This document shows positions 35,351-45,500 of a stretch of DNA of 64,000 nt, piece by piece. The position numbers and the translations under genes were made by a program. The notes under the pieces were generated by a model that did not search any database, was not told the DNA's origin, and saw nothing but the letters and a program-made list of their open reading frames with translations. Source of the stretch: CAWGCA01 sp963820955 (lineage in GTDB: Bacteria > Pseudomonadota > Gammaproteobacteria > Chromatiales > Chromatiaceae); assembly GCA_963820955.1 (NCBI GenBank), contig CAWGCA010000034.1, positions 1-64,000 on the forward strand, given 5' to 3'. How positions within the stretch are numbered: position 1 is the first letter of the stretch; each line of letters opens with the position of its first letter.

Positions 35351-38300
35351 CTATTCGACAGTGGCGTTGCCCCATTCCCGCCAACCCCGCAGCAAGGGGA
35401 AATAGAGCGCCATCCTGACCGGGCGTCCCTCGCTTATTCGAAACACAGCGGCATACCTTTCCAACTGGACCTGGTAACGGGCCTGTTCCCGATCCAGAAA
35501 CGCCTCCATATCGCCACCCATGTGGGTGCTGGTCTTGTAGTCGATGACCCAGCGCACACCCTCCTCATCGATAAATGTCCGGTCGATCACCAGGTGCTGA
35601 AACTCACCGTCGGCGCAGGTGGTTATTGCCATTTCGCAATGCGCGGCCTGATGTCGTGCTGACAGTATCCAGCGTCCCCTTTCGTCCGACAGGGTATTCC
35701 GCAGGGCATCCATCACCCGCTGCCGGGCCTGCTCCAGTTCGCCGGCCGACAGGCCTTCTCCCGCCAGCATCTGACCGGCGATCTGGTCGAACCGCCCGGG
35801 CGAGTCTAAAGCGGCATCGACCGCGCCGCTGCCGGCCAGATATTCCAGCAGCCGGTGCACCACGACACCCACGTGGCGGGCCATATCGCTGGCCCAGTCA
35901 AACTCCATCGGTGCTGTCTCCAGCAACCGCTGCAGCGCTTTCATCTGGCCCACCCCTGTCGGCGGTGGCGGGCAGGACCAGTCTGACGCCAACCGGGGCC
36001 TTGCCAGATAGACGCCTCCAGCCTGGTCATCCGCTGCCTCCGGGATATGCAGCCTGCCGGCCTCGAGACACCGCTCATACTCGTCTTCGACCACCGGCCA
36101 GAGGCTGTGCAGCAGGCTGTTTCTGGGCGGGCGGATCAGTTCACCCCTGCTGTTGAGCGACACGTGGCCAAGCAGATGGAGCCGCTTTTTAGCACGGGTG
36201 GCGGCCACATAAAGCAGGCGGCCGGTCTCCAGCTCGCGTTTTTCCGCCTCCAGTCCCTTGATATAGCTCGCGGTTCTGCCATCCTGCCTCTGCCCGACCG
36301 CCTTGATCGGACCGAACAGCAGTTCGCCTTCCTGTTCCTCGCTTGCCTGCTCCAGCCAGTAAAGTAGCTGGGACCTGTCTCTGCTCGGCTGTTTTCCCAG
36401 GCCCGGCAGGATCACGGTATCGAACTCCAGGCCCTTGGCACTGTGTATGGTCATCAACTGCAGGTCGTTGCCCGCATTGCTGTCGGGCTGGGCAAAAAGG
36501 GATTCGACCTGCTGGGGCAACTGACTGAAATCGTCCAGATCACCACCGGCATCCAGGGTCTCCAACAACTGAAAATAGGCCTCCGCATCCAGCAGCGCGG
36601 TTGCATCTTCCACCGCCGCCGGCCCACCCAATGCGGTCCAGCTCCACTCCACCCAGTCGCGCAAGGGATGGCGCCCCCGCTCGGCCAGGGCCGATTCGAG
36701 AATGGGCATGACCCGTTGCAGACGGCATCTGCCATCTTCGCTCAGCGCCGCCACTCGATCTGTCCGGCGCAGCAGATCGATCACCACCGCGCTGGGGGCA
36801 TCACCCGCCAGGCGATAGAGATCGGCCAAAGTCAAACCGCAATAGGGGGCGCGCAGCAATGCCAGCCAGCTTATCCGATCCCCCAGATGGAGCAGTGCCC
36901 TGGTGAGCGCAAGCAGATCCTGAACCACCGGCTTGTTTGCCAGGGAATCGATATCGACGGCGTTGAACGGGAGTCGCCGTTCCCGCAGCACGCGCACCAC
37001 TTCAGCCAGATGGGCGCGACTGCTGACCAGGATGGCGATGCGCTGCGAGCCCCCCTGCGGATTTTCCGCTCTGGCCCCTCGCACGATCTCGGCGATCCGC
37101 TCCGCCTCCCCCGGGTCGTCCCGGCCGATAAAGCAATGCTGCCGAACCGCCTCCCCGCTCAACCCGGTTCTCTGGGCCACGGAACGGGCATAGGGCACCG
37201 CGCCCAGGGTCATGTCCTCCCGTTCGGGCAGTACCTGTGGGAAGGCGCGGTTGGCCCAGTCAATGATCCCCTGCTGCGACCTGAAGTTGACCCTGAGTTG
37301 CAGGTATTTGGGCCGAATCCCGGCGATTCCCTGCCTCATCACCTTCAGGAACAGACCGACCTCCGCCTCACGGAAGCGGTATATGGACTGCATGGGGTCA
37401 CCGACCAGAAACAGGGTGCGGCCATCAACATCCTCCCATCCCGAAATCAGCTTTTCCAGCAGCAGAAACTGATTGATGGAGGTATCCTGAAACTCATCCA
37501 CCAGCAGGTGCTGGATGCGATAGTCCAGTTTCAGCAACAGTTCCGACGGAGCATGCCCCTGCCCCAGGGCATGCAGGGCCGCCAGTGAGATCTCGGCGAA
37601 GTCCACCTCTCCGTGTGCCTGGAACACCAGCTTCAGCTCCGCCACCGCGCGGCGCAGCACCGCAAACAGGCCCTCGAGGACCAGCCACTCCTCGTCCTCA
37701 TAGGCCGGCGCGGGGAGAGCCGCCAGGGCGGTAAACTTGTCCCGCAGCAGATCGTTGACCCGCAGCCGCTCCAGCAGGCCAAGCATGCGTCCCTTCATCT
37801 CTTTATCCGAGGTCGGGAAACCGCTGGTCTTAGTCACCGTCTTTCGCCACCCATCCTTGGTCAGCAGCAGGGCAGCCAGGCCCTGCCAGACAGGCAGAAA
37901 GGCGGGATCACTCTCCGGCATTGCCGGCAGGTCGCGACAGGCGGCAATCGGCGAATCCGGTCCCAGATTATCCGCCGCAAAACGGGCCACTGCCGGCAGT
38001 TCCTGCCGAATCTCCAGCGGCACCGCCTGGGCCAGTTCCTCCAAGGCCTGGGCGACGATCTCTGCGAGGGTGCCTTCGATCGCTTCCCTGACCCGACGCT
38101 CCGGATTGACGATGTGGCGCAGCCACTGGTCGCGGCGGCCCAGCATCGCCGCAATCAGCGATTGAAGTGCAGCCACCCGGTTGTCCAGACGAGCGAGGAG
38201 TCTGGCGATCGCTGTGGCGGCGTCTCCCTCCCCTTCCAGCTGTTCGATGGTCCGCAGGGCCGCCTCCAGATAGTGCTGCCGTGCATCCTCCACCGTCTGG

Positions 38301-38728
38301 GGGCTGGCGCCGAACTGAGACAACAGCGGCATCTGCCCTGCCAGGCTCGCCGCCAGCGAATCGAAGGTCTGAATCCTGAGACGCCCTGGGTTGGTCAGCA
38401 ACCGCCACGCCTGCTGGCGGTCCCGAATCAGGACCCGCCGCGCCAGTTCCCCGATTTCCCGTTGGTGCGCATCTTCCGCGCCGGCATCGACTCCAGCCCG
38501 CTGCAGCGCATCGATCACCCGGCTGCGCATCTCCCCCGCCGCCTTGCGGGTGAAGGTGATGGCGACTATCGACTCGGGGCTCTCGACCCGGGCCAGCAGC
38601 CTGAGATAACGTTTGGTCAACAGGCCAGTCTTGCCCGCACCAGCCGGCGCCTGGACGATGAACGAGTCCGTCGGGTCCAGGGCGAGGCTGCGCTCGGCCT
38701 GATCGACAGGTGTCTGAATGTCCGCCAT
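35351..38728 (-). CDS. UvrD-type helicase-nuclease, AddA-like
   Basis: This 1125-residue protein is a superfamily 1 helicase with a C-terminal nuclease domain, like AddA/RecB in double-strand-break end processing. Walker A is VQAPAGAGKTGLLTKR (about 25-38). Other motifs are LLVDEFQDTSINQFLLLEKL, GDPMQSIYRFREAEV, MTIHSAKGLEFDTVIL and YVAATRAKKRLHLLG. A RecB-like nuclease motif VIDRTFIDEEGVRWVIDYKT lies near the C-terminus. The start is 2 bp after the stop of the AddB-like gene, so the two form one operon. RecBCD-type RecC and RecD are not nearby. I give no gene symbol because the family name in this lineage is not certain. Confidence 0.9.
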   Translation of the reverse strand: MADIQTPVDQAERSLALDPTDSFIVQAPAGAGKTGLLTKRYLRLLARVESPESIVAITFTRKAAGEMRSRVIDALQRAGVDAGAEDAHQREIGELARRVLIRDRQQAWRLLTNPGRLRIQTFDSLAASLAGQMPLLSQFGASPQTVEDARQHYLEAALRTIEQLEGEGDAATAIARLLARLDNRVAALQSLIAAMLGRRDQWLRHIVNPERRVREAIEGTLAEIVAQALEELAQAVPLEIRQELPAVARFAADNLGPDSPIAACRDLPAMPESDPAFLPVWQGLAALLLTKDGWRKTVTKTSGFPTSDKEMKGRMLGLLERLRVNDLLRDKFTALAALPAPAYEDEEWLVLEGLFAVLRRAVAELKLVFQAHGEVDFAEISLAALHALGQGHAPSELLLKLDYRIQHLLVDEFQDTSINQFLLLEKLISGWEDVDGRTLFLVGDPMQSIYRFREAEVGLFLKVMRQGIAGIRPKYLQLRVNFRSQQGIIDWANRAFPQVLPEREDMTLGAVPYARSVAQRTGLSGEAVRQHCFIGRDDPGEAERIAEIVRGARAENPQGGSQRIAILVSSRAHLAEVVRVLRERRLPFNAVDIDSLANKPVVQDLLALTRALLHLGDRISWLALLRAPYCGLTLADLYRLAGDAPSAVVIDLLRRTDRVAALSEDGRCRLQRVMPILESALAERGRHPLRDWVEWSWTALGGPAAVEDATALLDAEAYFQLLETLDAGGDLDDFSQLPQQVESLFAQPDSNAGNDLQLMTIHSAKGLEFDTVILPGLGKQPSRDRSQLLYWLEQASEEQEGELLFGPIKAVGQRQDGRTASYIKGLEAEKRELETGRLLYVAATRAKKRLHLLGHVSLNSRGELIRPPRNSLLHSLWPVVEDEYERCLEAGRLHIPEAADDQAGGVYLARPRLASDWSCPPPPTGVGQMKALQRLLETAPMEFDWASDMARHVGVVVHRLLEYLAGSGAVDAALDSPGRFDQIAGQMLAGEGLSAGELEQARQRVMDALRNTLSDERGRWILSARHQAAHCEMAITTCADGEFQHLVIDRTFIDEEGVRWVIDYKTSTHMGGDMEAFLDREQARYQVQLERYAAVFRISEGRPVRMALYFPLLRGWREWGNATVE

Positions 38729-38730
38729 GA

Positions 38731-41454
38731 TCAGTCCTCTTCCGCCGTGCTGTTCTGTGCCCGCAGGCCGTTCTGTTCATCGATGCGGCACAGCGCCGCC
38801 AGTTCGCAATAGCTGCAACTGTCCGGCTGTGCTTTGGGGTCAACCAGCGCCTCCCCGGCGCGAAAGTCCTGAGCCAGCCGGGTCATGTTCTCCGACCATT
38901 CGCCGATCACCCGGGGCCAGGTCTCGGTGCTCTCTTTGAGTTGCTGACTCCCCCGGCTGGGGGGCAGACCGGGTATCAATCCCTGCTCCGCCACTACCCC
39001 CTTGAACTGGTTCTCCCCTGCCCGGATCTGGGCAAAAAGCACCGCCGCCTTCTCCCCTTCGACCACCGCACTGTAGAGCGGCAGCTGCGGTTCTTCCGGA
39101 CGCTCACCAAACCATTGGGTCGGTTGCACCGATCCTGTCTTGTAATCAATCAGTATTCTGCGGCCATCCGGCAGCTGGTCGATTCGATCCACTGTGAGCT
39201 TGACCTGGATTCCACCGATCTCGGGTGTGTAAGACACCTCTCTGCCCAGCACCGTGAAGGGGGGGCGATCACCCTCTATCTGCAGCCACTGCCGAAGCTG
39301 ACGCTGAACCCGCCCGGATTCGATCTCGCGAAAGCGCGCCGTCATGACCGGGGCAAACACCTGCCCGAGCTCCTCCAGCGCCCGCCCGGTAGCGATTCTG
39401 ATGGTCTCATCCAACGCGCCTGAATGCATCTGAGCAAGCAGATGCCGGTGGCTCTCCAGGCTCTCCCACACCAACTCCAAGGCGCGATGGATCAGGGAAC
39501 CCCGCGCCATGGCATCCAGTCCCGGTTCGGACCGGGCGAAGGGCCGGGCAGCCAGGCGAAATTCGGCAAATGCTTTGAACGGGCAGGCCGCCTGGGCCTT
39601 AAACAGGCCACTCCCCCCTCTGACCGCTTCTTGCTCCACCGCCGGGGCCTGATCCTGACTCAACCGGTCGAGCTGTCGCTGCGCTGCCACCAGCGCCGCC
39701 CAGCCAGGATCACCCCAGAGCTCAAGCCCCGATTGCCCGACTGATTTCAATCCGGCGATCAGCGGGCTTGGGCCCAGCTGCTCAGACCTTTCCCCCTGCA
39801 ACGGATAGCTGACCACCACCTCATCCGCACTGCTGAGCAAGCGCCGGGTCAGCATCTCCGCCACCTGCAGCTCCCGCTCGGCGCTGGCATGGGGCAGTTT
39901 GAGGCGCCGCTGGAGGCTTAGCGGCAGGTAGGGATGGGGGTTGGCCCTGGGTGGCCAGGCGGCTTCGTGCAGCCCCATAACCCACAGACAGTCAAACTGC
40001 AGCCCCATCGCCTCATACAACCCCAGCACCTGCACCTGGGTCTGACCGGATTGAGCTTGAAACAGCCGCTCCGAGGCGAGGTTCTCGAGCAATTTCAGTG
40101 CGCGCTGCCGGTCTACCGGAGGCACCACGGAAGATAGGGAGGCAAGGGATGAGAGCAGCTTGCGCCAGGCCTCCACCGTCTGAAACTCTTCACTCGACAG
40201 CGGCCTCCCCGCGGCCCAGCCCGCCTCCGCCAGGAGACTGGCGAACAAGTGGGACCAGGTCCCGGGCTCGGCCGCCCGGGGTTGCTGCTGAATCAACCTG
40301 CGCAGTTTTTCCAGTCTTCCGGCCAGTAGGGGGCAAAACCAGGGCTTGTCCTTCTGTCCCGCCAGATAGATCACACGCCCCAGGCCGACGGCCGTCTGTC
40401 GATCCTCCCGCAGCCGCCGATCCAGCAGAGCGCGGGGACCGGCTTCCTCCAGCCAGCCCGCGATAAAGGGCGAGCGCAGCAATACGCTCATCTCTTCCAA
40501 CTGCCTGTCACCTGTAGGAACAGCGAGCAGGTACAAAGCGCTGCGCACCACCGCATAGCGGGCCAGGGGCTGGCCCAGGGAGATGTTGTAGGGTTTTGAC
40601 AGTTCACCGGCACCCGGCATCAATAGCTCTGGCGCCAGCACCTCATCCAGGGCATGGCTCAGCGCATTGCGAACGGCAGCAAGTTCGGGCACCACGATCC
40701 CGATGCTTGAAGTCCGGTCTCCGGCCAGCCGCTGCCGCGCCCACAAGCTGACAGCGCGGATCTCGGCGCGCCAATCGGCGCATTCCAGACAAACCGCACT
40801 GCCTCTTCTCGGTGCCAGTCCCACCCGCCGAAGATCGCCCCCTGACGCATCAATCGCGCCGATCAGCGCCGACTGCAAAGGCGTAAACTCGTCGAAGTCG
40901 ATAAAAACCAGAGGGTCCGGAATCCTGAACCCCCCCGTCTGCAGGGTCTGCAGCAGTTGTTCCGGAAGCCGGGTCAAGGAGAGCCAGCCCCGACTGCGAC
41001 ACAAGGCATCGAACGCCCGCAGCCAATCGGCCAGGGCCTCGCTGTCCAGATTTCCGGAAAATTCCGGATCCATGGCATCTATCCGCCATGTCCTGATCAA
41101 GGCCCAGGCATCCTGTACCTGGGCCGCGGCGGCATCCAGCCGCAACAGGGCGCTTCCGCTGGGACTCCCATCGATGATCCCGCGCCAGACCTGGCGTTCC
41201 TGCTCAGCCGAGAGCAGCAGTTTCGGGGGAGCCAGGGCCCCCGCCACCACCGCCTGCTCCCAGGTGCGGTGAATCCAGCTGCTCCAGGGGATTACATCGG
41301 GGGTCTCCCATACCGCCTCTGCCGCCGCCAGTTTCCATTGTTCATAGTCATGGGTGACACTCCGCGACAGCCGGGTGGTGGTGGTAACGACCGTCGCACC
41401 CCGCGCCATTTCAGCATAGAGTTGCTCGGCGTCGATCACCTTTTGCTCCGTCAT
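38731..41454 (-). CDS. PD-(D/E)XK nuclease, AddB-like DNA repair protein
   Basis: This 907-residue protein is the partner of the AddA-like helicase. Its C-terminal nuclease domain has RRILIDYKTGSVQP (PD-(D/E)XK motif) and an iron-sulfur-type cysteine set: an early Cys in AQAACPFKAFAEFRL and the C-terminal trio in DSCSYCELAALCRI, the C-x2-C-x5-C pattern of AddB. The N-terminal helicase-like region (from TVVTTTTRLSRSVTHDYE) lacks a clean Walker A, as expected for an AddB-like member. It is transcribed before the AddA-like gene. Confidence 0.85.
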   Translation of the reverse strand: MTEQKVIDAEQLYAEMARGATVVTTTTRLSRSVTHDYEQWKLAAAEAVWETPDVIPWSSWIHRTWEQAVVAGALAPPKLLLSAEQERQVWRGIIDGSPSGSALLRLDAAAAQVQDAWALIRTWRIDAMDPEFSGNLDSEALADWLRAFDALCRSRGWLSLTRLPEQLLQTLQTGGFRIPDPLVFIDFDEFTPLQSALIGAIDASGGDLRRVGLAPRRGSAVCLECADWRAEIRAVSLWARQRLAGDRTSSIGIVVPELAAVRNALSHALDEVLAPELLMPGAGELSKPYNISLGQPLARYAVVRSALYLLAVPTGDRQLEEMSVLLRSPFIAGWLEEAGPRALLDRRLREDRQTAVGLGRVIYLAGQKDKPWFCPLLAGRLEKLRRLIQQQPRAAEPGTWSHLFASLLAEAGWAAGRPLSSEEFQTVEAWRKLLSSLASLSSVVPPVDRQRALKLLENLASERLFQAQSGQTQVQVLGLYEAMGLQFDCLWVMGLHEAAWPPRANPHPYLPLSLQRRLKLPHASAERELQVAEMLTRRLLSSADEVVVSYPLQGERSEQLGPSPLIAGLKSVGQSGLELWGDPGWAALVAAQRQLDRLSQDQAPAVEQEAVRGGSGLFKAQAACPFKAFAEFRLAARPFARSEPGLDAMARGSLIHRALELVWESLESHRHLLAQMHSGALDETIRIATGRALEELGQVFAPVMTARFREIESGRVQRQLRQWLQIEGDRPPFTVLGREVSYTPEIGGIQVKLTVDRIDQLPDGRRILIDYKTGSVQPTQWFGERPEEPQLPLYSAVVEGEKAAVLFAQIRAGENQFKGVVAEQGLIPGLPPSRGSQQLKESTETWPRVIGEWSENMTRLAQDFRAGEALVDPKAQPDSCSYCELAALCRIDEQNGLRAQNSTAEED

Positions 41455-41568
41455 AGAGACCCCATTGCAGGCATCGGTATTGCGTTAATTTCGATCAACC
41501 ATTGTAGGGTCCGTCGCGTGCACCGGAAAGCACCGGAGCGCCCGCTGCCGCGAATATTTTGTTTGATT

Positions 41569-41787
41569 AGGGAACTTCTGACTTATTCGTCATTCCGGAC
41601 GAAGCGCAGCGTAGATCCGGAGCAGTGGTGCAGGGACGCGCCGTTTACGAACCTAAGGACGGAGCAATGGTGCAGGGAAGCACCGTTTATGGACCTAAGG
41701 ATGGAATCCATCTTAAAGTAATCAATGAGTTACTTGATTCCGGCCTGCGCCGGGATGACGGAGTACGAATAAATTGGAGGTTCCTTA
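41569..41787. repeat. Inverted-repeat element with internal 42-bp tandem duplication
   Basis: The left end AGGGAACTTCTGACTTATTC and the right end, read inverted, AAGGAACCTCCAATTTATTC, match over most positions, followed by CATTCCGG and CATCCCGG. Inside, a 42-bp unit starting GGAGCAGTGGTGCAGGGACG occurs twice in tandem (41619-41660 and 41661-41702) and ends with CCTAAGGA. There is no gene. This looks like a non-autonomous miniature element; it fills most of the 443-bp gap 41455-41897. The rest of the gap holds nothing I can name. Confidence 0.7.
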
Positions 41788-41897
41788 TATTTCGTGGGAT
41801 GCCCAGCGGAACTATCAATCCCTGTCCCACTTGACACTGGCGCGAACCGGCTATAGCGTCTTTTCCAACAACATAAAAACGCTCGTATTCAATCGAT

Positions 41898-42398
41898 ATG
41901 CCGACATCCCCTGAAAGCCCGCTGATTCGCTTCGACACCAAGGTTCAGCCAGACTGGCTGGATTATAACGGCCACATGAACGTCGCCTACTACACCCTGG
42001 CCTTTGACCAGGCCGGCGAAGCCTTTTTTTCCCGGGTTGGGTTAAGCCAGAAGCATGCGGAAAAAACCGGCAACTCCTGGATGGTGCTGGAGGCACATCT
42101 CACCTACCAGCAGGAGGCCATGCCCCAGGATGAGCTAGAAATCCGCTCCCGGATCCTGGGGCTTTCCGGGAAACGGCTGCAGCTGTTTCAAACCATGTTC
42201 CGCAAGGCGGACTCTAGCCTGCTGGCAAGCAATGAACAGATGATCCTGCACGTGAATCTGCAACAGCGGCGGTCGCTGCCTTTTTCTGCCCCTATCATGG
42301 AAAGACTGCAGACGTTATACGAAAAGCAACGGCATCTGGAATACCCCGCCGAGGCTGGGCGGTGCATCGACATGAAGGCGACACGGCCGCGACCCTGA
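41898..42398 (+). CDS. Thioesterase, hotdog fold
   Basis: This 166-residue protein is an acyl-CoA thioesterase of the 4HBT/carnitine-operon type. It shows QPDWLDYNGHMNVAYYTLAF, with the catalytic Asp and the NGHMN motif typical of hotdog thioesterases, and then SWMVLEAHLTYQQEAMPQDE. It stands alone, downstream of an inverted-repeat element and followed by a possible terminator. The acyl substrate is not predictable; some relatives sit in carnitine or betaine operons. Confidence 0.87.
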   Translation: MPTSPESPLIRFDTKVQPDWLDYNGHMNVAYYTLAFDQAGEAFFSRVGLSQKHAEKTGNSWMVLEAHLTYQQEAMPQDELEIRSRILGLSGKRLQLFQTMFRKADSSLLASNEQMILHVNLQQRRSLPFSAPIMERLQTLYEKQRHLEYPAEAGRCIDMKATRPRP

Positions 42399-42404
42399 AA
42401 CCGC

Positions 42405-42423
42405 AACGCAAGCGGGCGTTTTT
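42405..42423 (+). terminator. Possible rho-independent terminator after the thioesterase gene
   Basis: AACGC (42405-42409) pairs with GCGTT (42416-42420), and the right arm runs on into TTT, giving a T stretch of five. It begins 7 bp after the stop codon. The stem is short, but position and T run fit termination. Confidence 0.5.
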
Positions 42424-42483
42424 GGTGCGCTTGGCGTGCCGCTCAGTAAATGCCCTTGGGGTGCACCACCGATGAACCATCGA

Positions 42484-42499
42484 CCCTAACTCTTTAGGG
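42484..42499. terminator. Perfect 6-bp hairpin between convergent genes
   Basis: CCCTAA-CTCT-TTAGGG is a perfect stem with a 4-base loop, located between the thioesterase gene and the end of the pseudopilin-LamG gene. There is no T run, so it may limit read-through or protect the 3' ends of the RNA. Confidence 0.35.
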
Positions 42500-42523
42500 G
42501 ATGCACACCAAGCAGCGCTAAGA

Positions 42524-45500
42524 TCATGGGCTGCACTGGATCTGGATATTGTCGAACCAGACGGTGTCCGTACCGCCCATGCTGGAGGAACTGCGCAGGC
42601 GGATCGCAGTATTGGCGGAGATATGATCGCTGATATCCGTAATAAAGGCCTGATAGCTGCCGTCATTATCTCCACCTTCGATGCGCGTAATCTCGGCCCA
42701 GGGCCCAGCTGCGCCGCCGGATGACGTATAGACGGCTACATAATCATTGACGTTATCCAATCCAACGCGGCGGTATTCGAAACTCAGGCTGGCGCTGGTC
42801 GCCCCACTCAGATCGGCAACCCGCTCCACCCCCTCGCCACCGTTATCGTTGTCGCGGATGCGCAGTTGGTAGTTACTCTGATCGGTCGTCACCCGCACGT
42901 CGCCGGATGTCGCCCCATCGCTCTCGCCCACCTCCGCCCAGGGACTGGTGCTCCAGCTGATTGTGCCATCACTGCCGCTGAAACCGGTGGCATTGAATTC
43001 GTCCCGATAGGTGCCGTTGCAGTTGCCCGGCTCCGATATGGGATCGCCACCGCCCTCGCCGCCCCCCCCGGACTTGGCCAGAAAGGTAATTTCCGATTCA
43101 TCCAGCACTTCATTATAGATGCGCACGTCGTCCAGCTTACCATCGAAGGACCTAGACGTGTCTTGAGCGTGATTCCCCATCCGCAGCGTAATGTCCGCGT
43201 CTGAGCGAATCGAACCGGATGGCCCAATCTCGACTAAAAACGTCTGCGCGATGCCGTTCTGGTAGAACGTGGGATCGTTCGCATCAGAACTCGAGTCGTA
43301 GACGATGGCAACATGCACCCACTCATTCAACGGGAAAGTGCCGTCCTGAGGTCGCCAGAAGCCCCGCCCACCAGTGAACCCTTGCGCCAGACTCACGGCC
43401 TGCTTGTCCCCATACAGGCCGATCATCCAGCCATCTCGCTCGCCTGCGAGTTCACTCGACTTGTCGAGAATTCGCCCATAGTTGTTCTCGCCCCAGCTCT
43501 CAGCATAGACCCAGGCCACTACCGTCGCACCGCCGAGAAATACATCGTCCAGTTCAGCATCCGAAGTAAGGTCTACATAGTCATCGGTGCCGTCAAAGGC
43601 AAGAGCACCATCAATGGTACCGCTATCCCAGGTAGGGCCATTGACGAGCGTGCCATGATGACCGCCCTCGGAATCCACCGCCGTGATACCACTGTTCTCA
43701 TCCAGCTTCCAGTGGGCGAGCGGGGCGATCACCGGCACCTCCGCCGCCAGTTCGGCGATGGCCGACGCGTCCAAGGCGCCGCGGTAGAGGCGCACGTCGT
43801 CGATCGCGCCGTTGATCACCCGGGTGCCGTCTACCTGCCCGCCCAGGCTTAGATCGGTATTGTTGGGGTTGATGCTGATCGTGGCCGGCTGACTGGCCTC
43901 TTCCACCCCATTGATGTAAAGCCGTTGGTTCTCCCCATCGGAGGTGGCGGCGATGTGCATCCAGGTGCTACCGTCAGAGGGATAGGAGGTAAGGGAGTCA
44001 ATGCGGTAGGTATTGGCCTGGGTTCGCTGGTTGAGGCGGAAGAAGACCTTGCCGGTGGCGGAGAGCGACAGTTCATAGCCGTCGGTGCTGTCGAACTGGG
44101 CCTTGCGGATCACATACTGGGTGCCGGTGAGTTTGGGTTTTATCCAGGCCGCCAGGGTGATGGCACCGGTAATGTCCAGCGTGGGGTCATCGGGGACCAG
44201 CACCCGGTCGTTGCTGCCGTCCAGGGCCAGCGCCCCCGCCAGCTTGCCGCCGGTCCAGGCAGGGCCACCGGTCAGGGTGCCGTCATTGCCTCGGCCCGAG
44301 GAGTCGGTCGCCGTCAGCCCCGTCTCGTCATCCAGCTTCCAGTGGCCGGCCAGTACGGGCTCTGGCGTGCCCATCCCCCAGGCCAACGCCCGCTGCACGA
44401 TGAGCTGACCACTGCTGGTCAACTGCCAATCGTAGTCGCCGTCGCCGACCGGCAACAACACCCGACGACCCGCGGCATTGCCACCGCCCGCCAGCGCAGC
44501 ACCACTCTCCAGCACCACCAGGGCAGCGTCACCACCTACACGGGCCAGCTCCAGGGCTTCGGGCGCCAGGCTGCCGGCGGCCGTCGTCAGATGCATCTCG
44601 TGTGTCTTGAATTGGAGTTGCCCGGCCGGGAATAGCTGGGTGATGTAGTGACTGGTGTCGACCAGCTGGATGGATGAACCCACCGGTGTGCCGCTCCCTG
44701 ATGCTATGCCCAGTTCGTCGTTCAATGCCCCTTCTTCATTGATCACGGGAAGGGCGGTTGCAGCAAGTTTGGGGGCCATGCCCCAGGTATTCGAATCTAC
44801 GGCATTGGAGACATAGACCAGATCGCTGGTGGCCGCCTTCGCATCGAAACTCCAGCTCACGTCCCACTGGGATACGAGCGTAACGCTGTAGCCCCAACGC
44901 TCGAGCGCTGATCGCTTCAGCTTCTCTCCCGCCTTCATATCGTATTCATTGGAGACCACCATCAGGATGTTACCGGCGCCTTGGGGCGCCAGGCAGGCCT
45001 GGCCGCATTCGCAGGCGTAGGTGATGGTCAGGCGCGGTCGGCGCGCCGGATCGGTTTCATCGCTGGTATAAAAGCGCTCACCGAAAATACCATTTTCCAT
45101 GGTGCGCAGGGCAACACCGTGATTTTCGTAGGTGGCATCGACCCAGCCCTGCACCAGACTGGTGAGATCCCATTCGTAGCGGATATTGCTGGCCGGACCA
45201 ACCAGGGTGGTCGAAACCGCATTTGGGTCGAGGTCGCCACCTGACGTATCCCAGTTGATGCCGTTGTCACGCCTTCGCCAGGTCACATAGTCTTCGTTCC
45301 AGGGATTGGTTATACGATGTGCGGTGACCGGTACGTCTGCGTCGTTACCACTTTCGTGCAGCAGCGACAGGGTGGCGCTGCGGATCTTCGCGCCCGCGGG
45401 TATGGCCTGGAGATTGAATCTAAAAAGACTGAGGGATGTGTTATTCGTACCTCTTGACACCCATATCTCGTAATCGTTGCCGTAGTTGGTTGTTGAGTGG

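Noticed and set aside
36443..37588. 381-residue plus-strand ORF
   Set aside because: Antisense to the AddA-like helicase and without recognisable motifs.
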